Shown here: piece by piece, positions 11,601-22,421 of the stretch
Layout of the letters: the number at the start of each line of letters is the position of its first letter
Position numbering within the stretch: position 1 is the first letter of the stretch
NCBI RefSeq assembly: GCF_019649055.1
Contig: NW_026570236.1
Location: 806,001-870,000 of the forward strand
DNA from: Paramacrobiotus metropolitanus
Lineage: Eukaryota; Tardigrada; Eutardigrada; Parachela; Macrobiotidae
Direction of reading: 5' to 3'
Length of the DNA stretch: 64,000 nucleotides
The notes under the pieces: model-generated
Seen by the model: the letters and a program-made list of their open reading frames with translations, nothing else
What the model was told of the DNA's origin: nothing
Databases searched by the model: none
Translations under genes and position numbers: made by a program

Positions 11601-14600
11601 TTATATGCTTGAACCCAAGCGCGGAAGAATTTGACGAGACTGTGGTAAGTAAACTGTTGACCGGGGAAAACACTGCGAAAGTATTAGAAAAATCGAAAAT
11701 AGCATTAATAGTCTTAATCATTGACTTAATGCTATAATACGATTATTCTTATCTTCAAAAATTCGTAAGCTTATGCAGTAATTTCAAGAGAGAGCATGTA
11801 GGTGCGGTGTTTTGTTTGATCTTGATATTTTAAACTTTATTTGCTTCAGTGGTTCGGTCCTTTACGAGTTACGTGTTCGAAAATTAATGTTGTTATTATC
11901 GCACGTATTCAATTTTTTTGCTGTGATGAGGCGTTGTTGATCGGGTGATTTTGCAATACGAACACGACGAAAGCGGTTTTGCAGTACAGTACATGCGGTT
12001 CCCCTTGTGGCGGCCATTGTACTTGTACATACATGTGCAGCGGTTGGCCGGTTGCGATTGGATGAGAACTGTTTGTTATCAGAGGTTTTCCGTTTTTTCA
12101 TTACGATTTACGAGTCTCCTTGTCAACCTGTGCTTGCGAAGGTTTAGATGTGCGAGGCGAGATGGAGTGAAAATTGGCTGATGACGTGACTTGTTGATGA
12201 GATTTTCCTTCATTCTACAAATCGATGTTTCTGGTGTTATGTAGCATGTTTTGGAATTTGCGGACTTGTCAAAAGAAATCCAAGTGCAACGTGCCCGTGA
12301 AGTTGATTTTGAAAGAGGTGAAATGGGACTGGCTAAAGGACGACGATTTTTAGCCGAAGAAAACAAGAAGCGTAAGTTGGAGGAAGAAATGGAACAACAC
12401 ACCATCACACGGCAGAAGTTAACGGCGTTTATTAATGAAGTGGAGAAGACCATCATCTTTCCTCCTTACAAGGTCAGTCAGATGTTACTGCATACTCGTA
12501 CTTAATACGAATGATAATAATATACCGTGCGCAGTATGCTTAATGAAGTTATGGCAATAATTGCCTGTGAATTTTGAATGTAAGTACAGTAATATGATTG
12601 ATACGGGTTGTGAAGCGGTTGTAATAGTCCGAATAGTTCACTTTTCGCTCGTTTACAGTATTCTTTTTACCGGCTTCATAGTTCATACTTCATACGTAAG
12701 TTTGCAGGCGACTATTATGTTCCTTAATTCAGCACTTTTTTACAATCATTCAGATAGATGTAGCGTCTTTGATAGCGACAGTATTGAGACATGGTCATGG
12801 TCATAGTTGATTAAATCACTTTCGTGGAAGCACGCTGTGTAGTTATTATTAAGTATTAACGGATAATGGGGTAACGATCATCCAGGGCCTGGAATAACTA
12901 AGAAGATGTGAGTCAACCCGTTTAACAATAACGGAAGTTGTTAGTTAATTACGAATATTTTGTGATAATTATGTAAGTATTATGTGATTATGAGATTATT
13001 AATTATGTGATTATTATCAAAGTACATGAGTAAGTTACGGTATGCTGTTATTGACTGTGAGTGCAAGCTGCTGTCTGTGAAAGTGTCGTTTAGTTTTTTG
13101 GTTCATTATAGCTTTCAACTGCGGATGACAACATGACATTGCCGAATCTGGCGATATTCCTGCAGGATCGGATTAAGCGTCATAGAGCCACGTATTCCGC
13201 TCTCAAAGACCAAGGTGAGAGCCGCCGAAGTGGTACCAGTTGCTTTATGTTTTCGGTGGAAATTATGTCGTTGTTTTATGTTCTAGAAATTGTATTCTTT
13301 GAGAGACTGAAGGGTTTGTTTAGCGCGAATCAGGAGCTGCGACGGGTAAGATTAGCTAGGAGCCGGCGTGTGAAGTGTGTGGTGTGTGTGTGAAATACAT
13401 TTGTGTGTAATCAGTTACCTACCGTCTTCGCTTGCTAAAATTAATAGAAGTGAAATTTTTTTTCTTACAAAACGCGGACTCCAAGGATTTGCTTCCTCAA
13501 TTTTTTAAGTTTTTACAGTTGCAGTGTTTCTGAAATATTGACAGTTTGCAGTATCGGTCATATCGAAGCGGTGTTCTTTTGCGAGTTTGTGTTTATGAAT
13601 TCTGACGCTGTTTGTTTCTGATTTCCCAGTCAAATGTCGCTATGCGTCGCGAGCTTCTGGATCGCGATCAACAGATTGAGGATCTGAAACGGCGCTGTGA
13701 TCAGCTTACCCGGACAACCAGCAATCTGTTAAGCGAATTCAATCTGACCGAACAGGAACGCTTGCAGCTGCTCAATCAGATTGGAGACCGAGATTATCAG
13801 TCCCGTACCCAAGATAAACGCATGCGGGACCAGACCGCCCGAATCCGATCGCAGGCCAGAGAACATGCAGACCGTCAGGAAAAAGAAATGGTAAGACAAA
13901 CTTCGCGGGAAAATTATAATCTTTTTCTCACAATTTGTGTTGATTAAATTTGATTTTAAATGTAGATTATTGTCCCTAATTGGTAAATTTACGTTTTATC
14001 GGAAGTCTAAAGATTGTTTGTGAAGGTTGTGTCACCGTTTTTTTTAAATTATTTTGATATACATATGTTTTAGTTTTTACATTATGACTTCTGTTAAATC
14101 CATTGGATAATATATGAATTTAGCTGCAGAATGTGCTAGTATAGTGTTCACTGTTGATTGTACATGAAAATGCGCAACAAAATGCACCGAAAAATTGTAC
14201 AGGAATGTAGACTTTCGTGTACTGGTAGCATAACAATTATGAAGAATCTGGCAGTTGCTGTTGTTGCCCTGCGCTGCTCTTTCGCATGATTTCATCCTTA
14301 TTTCGTAATGTTTTGCATTGAAGTCAGTCTTGTAACTCGCATTCTGAACTGCAGGGTCGCCGATTCCAGGAACACACTGAGGTGCTGTCTAAGCGGTACG
14401 GCGAGCAGTCGGAAAAGTTGAATCGTATCCGGGCGCTGATCGAAGGTGATTACACGGGACCGAGCCTCGTTGTCCCGTCCGCTCCCAGCTCATCATCCCG
14501 CACACAGACTGCCACCACCACGACCAGTACCGTCCACCATACCAACGTCTACCGTGAGGCCGAACGAGAGCGCACCCGCGTCCGTGATCAGTCACCGGCC

Positions 14601-15730
14601 ACGAGCAGTGATCGCAGCGAGGTACGCCGGGAGAAGCGCGGTCAGATACGGCATCTGCATAAAGATGATGAGCCGTTGTTGTGAATATCGGTTTACTTTT
14701 TTTGTTTCAGTTATAACTAGGGAGAATTTTATTGAAGTGGTTATGTGAGACGTTAACATGGAGATAATTGTATTTAATTAAATGGATAGATTGAAGTTAA
14801 ACTGCGCAATGTGCAAGATGAATCTTTAGATAATGATAACGGAACATTTTAAATTTGCATAAGAACTTTGTGGGCTTTGCGTTGACGAATTTATCAGTAT
14901 TTCCTAACATGACTTGTTAATTTCTTGTGTGCATGATTCGTAGTGTAAAGGCCTGACTAGTCAACCCCGTAAACATTGTATAACCAGTTTAGCGCTTTAC
15001 AGATGGTTTTGTTATTGGATACTAATTATTTTCCATTTAATTTTGGCTCTTTCCATGCATTTTTGATTTCCACGCATTCTGGTGAAATTTTTCGCAAGTC
15101 TTTTATTTTGTCGTTTTTCGGTTGATGTATGATTTTGTTTTCAAATTCATGCTACTCTGCAGTGGACATTTTAGTAATGCTTATTTTAATAATCACTGCT
15201 TGTATCGTATCTGTACAGTTGGCTTTGTTTTCTCTGATTTGCCGGCATCTGCATGCATCTTACGTTAAAGCTGTTTGCAGAGCCGTCCCTACGTGAACGC
15301 CCGCTACAACCTGGGCGTCTGCAGTCCCCGCACCAAGACCGTCAACCTCGTCCGCGAGAACCGTGTCCCCATGGGGACGGTGCTGGGCCGCAAGGGGCCC
15401 ACAGTCACCGAGCTGACCCTCAGGGACACCAAGGCCGCCAACAGTCTGACGGTGGAGGTGCAGACGGCCGATCCCCGCGACGGCCGCGTCTCCACGCAGC
15501 TGTACAAGGGCGAAATCATCCCCACGGCCACTCGCGGCCGTTCCGTCATCTTCCGCGACGTGGAGACTCTGCAGCAGACGGATCCGGTGGACGTCGACGA
15601 CCTGACCCGCACCACCGTCCCCGTGCTGCCGGTGCCACCGGAGGTGATCAAGGAGCGCTGTGCGGCCGGGCAAGGCCACTGTCCTAAGAGTCCCGCCGCC
15701 AAACATGCGCCCAGTGTGCTTGGACAGTGA
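2625..15730 (+). CDS. KIF23: Kinesin-6 motor, KIF23/MKLP1 (Pavarotti)
   Basis: Plus-end motor of the centralspindlin complex, which bundles midzone microtubules and drives cytokinesis. Exons: 2625-2931, 3656-4091, 4773-4888, 5408-5632, 6117-6199, 11525-11644, 12245-12472, 13112-13214, 13287-13345, 13630-13890, 14355-14621 and 15281-15730. Phases agree throughout and give 884 residues (human about 960). The motor domain has the P-loop GITSSGKT (residues 109-116), switch I NATSSRSH (299-306) and switch II DLAGSE (341-346). A long insert separates P-loop and switch I, as in kinesin-6. The neck follows, then a coiled coil rich in Glu, Gln and Arg (exons 9-11). The last exon contains [21 protein letters not shown], which matches the MKLP1 C-terminal domain. 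The start ATG opens the only frame leading into the motor. Intron 5 is 5.3 kb because a Ty3 element sits in it in antisense. Reading on past the exon-11 donor would give an alternative end at 14684. Confidence 0.95.
6480..6631 (-). repeat. 3' LTR of the Ty3/Gypsy element
   Basis: 152-bp long terminal repeat with TG...CA ends, identical by eye to the copy at 10657-10808. It is the 3' LTR in element orientation, next to the polypurine tract. Confidence 0.95.
6657..8063 (-). CDS. Ty3/Gypsy integrase region (intact open frame)
   Basis: A 468-codon open stretch holding the C-terminal end of pol. It shows the zinc-binding HHCC region (HATHAG followed by KKCPACTMA). The integrase core follows with the three acidic residues in [15 protein letters not shown] and NGQAERYV, the DDE catalytic triad of retroviral-type integrases. 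A Pro-rich tail ends at 6657. The frame probably continues upstream in the ancestral polyprotein, so the apparent start is only the first Met after a frameshift near 8.1 kb. It inserts element cDNA into chromosomes. It is the one well-preserved part of this copy. Confidence 0.9.
   Translation of the reverse strand: MHEAIHAVQMEVLSETPVDAKKIASETGKDRVLARCRHLVLKGWPEKAPPEFQPYHQRRLQLSVVAGCVLWGARTVIPESLQAALLKHLHATHAGVVRMKAEARSHFWWPGLGSDIERLAKKCPACTMAAKETAKVPLQQWPVAENPWQRVHMDFAGPFHNEMFLVIVDSFSKWPEVVKMRRTQSGDVIAVLEHLCGRYGYPKQLVTDNGPQFTSAEFADYCKANGIAHLRTAPGHPQSNGQAERYVGAFKDAMTKMLADNNGNIEDALRKYLFRYRTTPQATTGSSPDELFLKRRMRTALDLVHPDANETRQANMDRHKRNFDQHAKAKNFHGEQLVLVRDFRHGPKTHWTPGQLRSKKGNRQWTVTVDGQEWFRHEDQIRPREWRTAAEPNDVTSPTVPKAMISEIPQRDQQPAIAEPVIQPQPEPAPRTELPPVAVPATANPAPPLRVSARANKGVEPTRYGYAK
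8024..10623 (-). pseudogene. Broken gag-protease-RT-RNase H of the Ty3 element
   Basis: The polyprotein starts at 10623 ([10 protein letters not shown]) and is split into overlapping pieces in different frames. These are gag capsid-like (10168-10623), zinc knuckles [14 protein letters not shown] and [14 protein letters not shown] followed by protease FELDTGSA (9170-10204), RT fingers (8964-9344), RT remainder (8660-8899), RNase H start with AADASQYG (8367-8669), and RNase H end with LLTDHKPL (8024-8467). At least six single-base-type shifts lie near 10.2, 9.25, 9.03, 8.67, 8.44 and 8.1 kb. Near 8.9 kb a segment is missing between the LPFGVAAAT motif and a residual MDD, so the catalytic YxDD region is damaged. 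It cannot make a working polyprotein as written. Confidence 0.9.
10657..10808 (-). repeat. 5' LTR of the Ty3/Gypsy element
   Basis: 152-bp long terminal repeat; it is the 5' LTR in element orientation. The CAAAC target duplication follows at 10809-10813. Confidence 0.95.
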
Positions 15731-16049
15731 GGAATTCGCGGGTTATCTTTTGATTTGCTTTTTCGAATATTCTTTCGCTTTGTTCTTTTTATTTGCTCAG
15801 TCCGTGCGGTTCAGTAGTCTGTGGGGGAGATTTGGGGTGTGTAATTTTATCGTCTTGCATTCTCAGTGCGGGTTGCTCTTTTTAGCATATAGAGATACGC
15901 GTTTTTAGCGTGTATGAATTATGTGTTACATTTGTGCGAAGGCTTTTCCGGCTAGGTTGGCAGTTTTCATTTTCTTGGATGCTTTTGATATGCATTACGT
16001 GTTATCAAATGGCTTTTCGCTGTACTAGCACTGAGTTGTAAATTTCGTA
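15731..16049. other. Short intergenic gap
   Basis: About 320 bases after the KIF23 stop with no gene. It should hold the KIF23 3' UTR and runs into the duplicated block that starts near 16050. Confidence 0.6.
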
Positions 16050-16337
16050 GAGTATGGGCTCTGTACTTGACCTTGTCCATAAGAATTAAGAATCAGTGCA
16101 GATCTGACGCAGTTCTTAGCAAAGTTTGCTTTCCTCTCAGTAATTTCGCAAGCAGAAGCAGTATTTTTCCACCGCGTACAATCTCCATTAACTGATTACA
16201 TACTTTAAATATAGTAATGTACAGAATACTGTACTTTTCACTGCATTGGGTACAGAATTTTAAGACTGTTTTTATCGCTACCTCATCAGCTTGGTACCAA
16301 ACTGACAGCGACTGCGCGAATGACCGTATGTTGTACA

Positions 16338-16460
16338 TATACTAACACCAATTTAAGTTATACTAAAAATTTATATTTATACTAACACACACAATTTTAA
16401 TTTATATCTGTACTAACACCAATACTAACACCGATTTATACTAACACCGCGTAAGCCCAA
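16338..16460. repeat. Degenerate TACTAACACC repeats
   Basis: At least five scattered copies of TACTAACAC(C), separated by AT-rich spacers, just beyond the 3' end of pseudogene copy A. Copy B has a single related TACTGACACC near 22391, so the expansion is specific to copy A. Confidence 0.6.
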
Positions 16461-16479
16461 CTTAAAGACTTTGCTAACA

Positions 16480-19400
16480 CCATAATGAATAAGTTAAGTA
16501 ATAATGTTACTCTATCGGAACGACAATTGTGTTGTACTTCCTTCCGCAGGCAGCCACCAGCTTCGAAATTTCTGCAAAACTTTTGCCAATGTTTTTCGCG
16601 TTGGAAAAGATTCGAAGATGGCTCGTCCTCGGATTTGGTTATAGAAAATTCAAACCTAAGGATTTTTTCCCTAAAACAATTTCGAAAAGATGAAAATGCA
16701 AACGAATTCGTGCCGTTGAAAACAATTTTCTAGAATAATTTCGCATGCACTCACAGATTCATGTTGAGCAACTCCTTATATCCATCCAAGGTCAAGTTCA
16801 GACTGTTGCTATTCAAGCGAAGTGGGTTCTCTGCCTGAAATGCTTCGACCGGTAGTTTTACCAATTGGTCCATCATCTAGCTGAAAAAAGCACTGGACAC
16901 TTTTTTTAGAGGCTGAAATGATCCAGTCATACCGTATAAATAACGTGCTCGGATTCTTGACGGATATCGGTCATTGGTGAATCTAGTATGTACCGCTGCC
17001 TAATATCTGCTGCTGGAGCAGTACTTGCATTGGTACGAAGAGATAAAATGCGTTTTGCGGTCATCACACCGACGGAAGAATTGTTACTGAGTGCGATTCT
17101 CTTCCCGTGAACGGCTGTGTAGATGGGAGCGTACACTGGTAAGGCAGCGTCCAGATAGGAAACCACATCCGTAATGTTGACCGCTACCGCCAGCTGGATG
17201 CATATCTTCGTTCCGCTGGCATCCAGAAACCAGGCAGACAAGCCGAATGTACCTTTCGTGCCTTTGTCAGGCTGATTTCTTGAACTTGGATCTAAGAAAA
17301 ACAAACTCTTCGTACAATCACAAATACTACTTCATCAGCCGATTACTTACATAAATTGTTTCATCACGAGCTGAATGTTCCGGTAGCATCCATAAATTAG
17401 ACAGACAGCCACAGGTCACTATTTACTGTGCTTGTTTCTACTTTCTGGTTCAGTACCTGAACTGACTAAGTACTTGTAGATGACAGAGGCCAGTCATATC
17501 TGGTAGTGCAGCTGACAAAGATGACGCCGGTAAAACCGATGGAAGATAGCGTGCAATTCCGTTGGCTACGGTTTCTGTCTCCTGAAAGCTGATTCGTCGG
17601 TCCAGCGCAAACTGAAAACAGCTATCCAACGGCTGCATGTCAGCATCCGACATCCTTGCTCGGATTTTAGAACTGACGCGGCCCAGCAGTACTGGCGCTG
17701 GCGGCAGAGCGGTTCCATTCAGGACAACCGCAAACGGTAAAATTAGCGGTGTGTCCCAGTAGCAGTTGACAGTACACTCACCAGTCCTTGTATATACGAG
17801 AATTGTTCAGTACTGACATGCTCTGCAATACTTGTACTCACAATATTGCATACACGACCAACCTGACTCACGTCAGCAGAGTAGAATCTGGACTGACTTG
17901 TGGAAGATACACGGAAATATTAATAAGCTCTTATTAATATTACCAACAACACGATCACGACCAAACACGCAACACCACACACACGAACACACAGGGATCC
18001 CGATCAGCCGATGGTCTGGCTGATCCACACGACTTCCGCTAAAGAACTATCTCTAGCTCCCTAACGAAGGTCACACTGACATCCGGATACTCAGAACTAG
18101 ATTCAAGATGGAATATGCGCGCAGAATCTAGAACCAAGCTAGAATCAAGACTCGTCAAGACTGATTCTGTAGACCAGAATCACCGCTGCATTTGCCCATT
18201 CACTCAATGGACGTGTGCCAGCTACACCGTAGCTGCACCGTGCACGTACAACAAAGCCAACTAGCTGTACGAAGATGACGTAATACAGTGCAGTACTGCC
18301 CCGATCATGTCAGTACAGTCACGGCCTTTTTGTTTTCTCTTACACCTGGGTTAATGTCTCATCTGCTGACGCCATAGAAGCACTTCTTTTGGCATTCAAG
18401 CTCTGGAACGGGCGCGGTCGTGTTTTAATCAGCATACCGCTTACATCTGTGGCGTTGGTAGCGTTAGCCGGTCTTGAAGTATACCAACACAATTCCGGTT
18501 GCAGAACTTCCTTAATCGATCGTGCAGTTTCCGCGTTCGATGTGTTCAAAAGGAGAAATACTGGCTAGCCATGGGAAATTGACCCAGTGTAAACGGAAAT
18601 ATTCTGCGCTTGTAGTCGGGCAGAAAACGCTTCTGGTGAAGGCACGGGCTTGCGTTGGATTTCGGCCGGAAGTTGCATGAAATCCGTTGTATTAACTACG
18701 GCGACAGTGTAAGTGATACGAACTACGGGATTTCTGCAATTTTTTCCAAGTGCAATGAAATGTTGTAGAAAATGTTCGTATGGACGGATGAAAAGGTTAC
18801 CTGGTTTGTGTAAACCACCGATATTGGTCGAATTCCACGATATATATCCGAGTTTTATACACGGCCTCGGAAAAATACTTCGCCAGTTCGGTTTCCGCCG
18901 AGTCTGTAATTGATAGAATAAAGGTCAATAGCGCCTCGTTTCAAAGCAAACTGTACAGACTGTACAAGACTTGTGAGAACGCAGTGTAGCCTAAGCGTAC
19001 GGATTTGAGATCCCCATGGCACGTTTAGCGCATTTTTTGCTGCTTCTTGGGTAGTCCATATTCGTCACTGCCACTTGATGGACACCATAGGAACCAGCTA
19101 CATTGAGCAGCCCCAGCTTTGTCCGGGCGGCTACGGTCAACCGTAACGAGAAATCTTTTAGCATAAAAATAGGCTGTTGATTGAAGTTAGTTGATTCCAG
19201 ATGTAATGGCTGTTCATCGTCGGCATCACAGATTTTCGGTAAGAAGACTCCATGTTGTGGAGATACTACTGGGTGCGATTCTACTGGTAAAATTAATGCT
19301 GTTACACCCACATGAGTGAATCCAAATAGATCGAGAACAGGTAAAAAATATTCTTTATAAATTTTGGCGATTACATTTTCAGGTAACTTGCAATTGCGAA

Positions 19401-19659
19401 CTAAATTGGGGTGTTAAGTCTAATCAGAGTTTAGTATTATATTAAGTATTAAATGATCAAGACTAGTAATACTGCAATAATTTTATGACGATTGCTGCAG
19501 CTGACAAACATGCACTCACGAATAATTACCGTTGCTAAAATCGGACAAAGACGAATTCCTGGCTCCACCAATCAGATCCCATGGTGAAATAGAAACTTGT
19601 GTGTTTACACAACGGATTTGAGCAATGCCAAGCAGGACATCGAAAGATGGCCACAACAT
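16480..19659 (-). pseudogene. Secreted-protein paralogue, copy A (decayed)
   Basis: Same eight-exon plan as intact copy B (22422-25105). Recognisable exons are 19530-19659, 19001-19265, 18801-18903, 18344-18733, 17500-17756, 16933-17291, and the last two around 16.75-16.86 and 16.5-16.68 kb. Compared with copy B there are at least five lesions. A 2-base deletion in exon 2 shifts the frame. A TGG-to-TAG change lies in exon 4 (complement of 18565-18567). The exon 5 acceptor is TG instead of AG (17757-17758). The exon 5 donor is AT instead of GT (17498-17499). A 7-base deletion lies in the last exon. A solo LTR also sits in intron 4. Exon 1 still encodes a signal-peptide-like start, MLWPSFDVLLGIAQIRC. 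It lies tail-to-tail with KIF23, and its 5' flank is cut by the CK1-like fragment. Confidence 0.8.
17814..18312. mobile_element. Solo LTR in intron 4 of copy A
   Basis: A 499-base sequence starts TGACATG and ends CATGTCA (inverted LTR-type ends) and is flanked by the 4-base duplication GTAC (17810-17813 and 18313-18316). The corresponding intron of copy B lacks it and joins the two flanks directly near 23750, which serves as an empty-site control. No coding capacity is seen inside, so it is best read as a solo LTR left by recombination. It is unrelated to the LTRs at 6480 and 10657. Confidence 0.8.
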
Positions 19660-19729
19660 TTTGGTCGTTAATTTGGAATGTACAAGTACACTGCACTGTC
19701 TCTGTACAATCACATTCTGCTGTCTCGGA

Positions 19730-20397
19730 CCCTCGGTAACCCTGTCCACGCGCTCCGATGCGCAACAACGCTCCCCGCGTGTTACAGGGAATTTCGCCCA
19801 AAATCGATATCAACAAAACCCCGTTGAAAACTCCGCGGGTGGATGCGGTTGTGCCGCATCCTTCCCAACAGCCTCAACTAAATTAAACAATAACCCTTCT
19901 GTGCCGCCACCAACTGGCACCGGCACCGAGAGGACACGAAAAGCTCAGTATTTTCCCATCCCAAAACGATACTGAAGCCAGGTGATTCATCTGGCAGTCT
20001 GTCATCACAAGAAGACATTCTAATTGTTAATAATCAGTCGTCGATGATTTCCCTGAACCTGTCCACGTTTCCGAAAAGCCCGCTGACACGCTCGGTGCCG
20101 CGACCGGCAGGTTACCATTCACCCAGTGAGAGCGAGATTGACACTGACAGGCAGCCGGCACCGAAGGTCACGGAATTACCCGGTAAGCAATCGGATCGCA
20201 GTCTTGAGAAAATAGTCCGGCTCCGGTAACGTGCCAACTTAATCGCTGTCATCACGGCTTGACGTGACAACAACAGCGCCGACACCGATATCTGCTAACG
20301 GAACAGCCAGCCCGCAGGCGACGGCACGCTCCCGCTCAAGCAGTCCGAATAAGGGTGTCAAGTTGACACGAGAGGGATTTAGGTATGGCAGTTGAGA
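19730..20397 (+). pseudogene. Displaced fragment of the CK1-like kinase tail exon
   Basis: This copies about 38165-38995, part of the long tail exon of the kinase gene at 34319-39818, in the same orientation. It is roughly 90% alike by eye, with two internal deletions of about 65 and 110 bases plus small frame-breaking indels. It contains no kinase domain and no intron of its source, so it could be a local duplication or a gene-conversion or transposition product. Its left edge falls about 70 bases upstream of the copy A start codon. Its right edge falls at the first ATG of the F-box gene, so it seems to have replaced the 5' flanks of both. Confidence 0.85.
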
Positions 20398-21995
20398 ATT
20401 GCTATCTTTGCTGTCTGAGTCTGCTAAGATACCCCAAGATAATGCACCTGTACGAACACATTAAGCGACGGGAGACAGCGTGGAACGCTGTGGATGTGAA
20501 TATCGACGGCGTGATGGTGCGCGGTCATGTTATAGGCCTGGAAGAGAAGCCAGAGAACGATAGCACGCTACCGCGTCTCGTTACTAAGTATTTATTTCGG
20601 AAGTCCCACACAGCATTCTAGGTTAGTCCCCTACGAGGAGGTTTGGGACCGTTCCTCCTTTGACTACGGCTGTGCAGAAGCGGGAGACAGTGTCATGGTG
20701 CTACTGCATGACGGCCCGGAACTTCCATGGAAATGGTATCCTGGGAATATGCGAAAACCGTCGCTCCCGTGTTCAGTGGGCTCGGGGATAGAGGTAATCA
20801 TGGGTGAGCAGGAACATCGCGAAGTGATTCCGGACGACCAGATTCGCAATACTTCACGAGATTGCTTTGAGCCCAAGCGCCTTCCACCGGACCATTTCGT
20901 CATGCGGACCTGCAGTGTGCCAAACGGTTACTGGGTTTTACAGCCATCTGTTGCATCGCTGCTGTTATAAGAGGTTGAATGGCGCTTCGAACTTCGTTTT
21001 TTTAAAATTCTCGGCCAGCAAATGCACTACATTACGCGGAAGAACAACAGTTTTCGACATAGCGTCATTGTAAGTGGTTGTTATAATGCCTTCGGTTTTT
21101 GCTAAACATTTTTCTCATACTACAATTATGGTATCTCCATTATGTGCTCTAGGAAAGAGAGTTCGAGAGAGAAAGATTAGCCGAGAACACTGAAGAATCA
21201 GAAGTCGATAATAAGCAGATAAAGCCACTGAACGATAGTGACTATGGCTTGGATGGCTTGAAGTCGAAGCCTCCATTGGAAGTGTTGAGAGAGGTCTTCC
21301 TGATGATGGACACTATCGATCGTCTGCGCTGCCGCCGCATCTGCTCGCTGTGGGAAGCCATTCTCAAGTCGGTGGAGCTGTGCCAAGATGTGCGTGTAGC
21401 ACAACCCTCGCCAGACCCTTCGTTACCACAAACGTGGAGTTTTGATTACATAGTTTACGCTTGCCTTTTTAAGTACGTAACACCCGCCACCCACACCATC
21501 TGCTTCTCCAAACCACCGGAAACTTATAGTACTTGGGACATGCGCGACGATTATTGGGCTGATATACCGCAAGATCGAGTTGAAGGCCTGCTACATTATT
21601 CCGGCACGCAAGGTGTTGGCCGTTTGATCTTGCACCAGCGATCGATCAAGATCAGTCCAACGTGGATTGGTGCTTCTCCATGGAACTTGGGTACGCTGAT
21701 AAAAGGTATCGCTGAACATTTGTCATTGTTACTGTTATGCTGTGATCGTGTGATCTGGAAGGATTATGTTCTGACGATGCTCAGCTACCAAGGCACACCA
21801 TTAATAGAGTTCCGTATTCCCGTTGCCGTCTTCACGCGCGAACAAATCAAAGAGGAGCATATTGTGGAACTGCTGGAGCAGCATCTGCATTGCGAAGGAC
21901 CGTTGTTGGATGTGCAGCGCATAGACCAGTACATGCGCTTGGTCGGTGAGATGGCCGACGACGACGAAATGGTCCGGGAAGTGACAGAGGCATGA
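20385..21995 (+). pseudogene. F-box protein gene, damaged
   Basis: Exon 1 runs from about 20385 to 21069 and exon 2 from 21153 to 21995 (phase 0, stop TGA). Exon 2 is fully open for 280 codons. It begins with a charged stretch and then an F-box-like segment, LEVLREVFLMMDTIDRLRC followed by RRICSLW. F-boxes dock substrate receptors to SKP1 in SCF ubiquitin ligases. Exon 1 has two faults: a frame change near 20590 (the protein resumes at SPTQHSRLVPYEEVW) and an in-frame TAA at 20968-20970, after which the frame continues sensibly (EVEWRFELRFFKILGQQ). The upstream start overlaps the end of the kinase fragment, so the native 5' end may be lost; MHLYEHIKRRE near 20442 is an alternative start. The layout resembles an F-box family I associate with tardigrades (inference). 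If the faults are sequence errors it would be a normal gene. Confidence 0.65.
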
Positions 21996-22421
21996 CAACT
22001 CTGGCTGATATTATCTTCTGTGCTCGGGTGTACTGTAGAAGTTTGTGTGTTCTGCTAAAAAATTCTGAATTCTGCAGATTTTGGAGAGTATGGGTTCGGT
22101 TCTTCTGCGCGTTCGAATCCTCCGATCTGAGTCAGTGCAGACCTGACGCAGGTTTTACTTAAGCAAAGTTTTAAGATTAAGATTAAGCAAAGTTTAAGAT
22201 TTTTTCTCAGTAGTTTCGCAAGCAGAAGCAACATTTTCCCACCGCGTACAATCTGCATTAAAATTCTTATAGTGCACGAGTACTTACATTGCATTGTGTA
22301 TAGAATTTTTAAGTACGGGTATGTTTTTATCCCCACCTCATCAGCTTAGTGCCAACTTTGTAGAGGCTGCGCGAGCAACCGTATGTTGTATACTGACACC
22401 ATAATAATAAGTTTAAAAAAG

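Noticed and set aside
15253-15706. Long GC-rich frames overlapping the last KIF23 exon on both strands
   Set aside because: They are alternate-frame readings of the exon that encodes the conserved MKLP1 tail.
22085-22150. Possible tRNA T-arm (GTTCGAATCC)
   Set aside because: No cloverleaf can be drawn around it; isolated motif.
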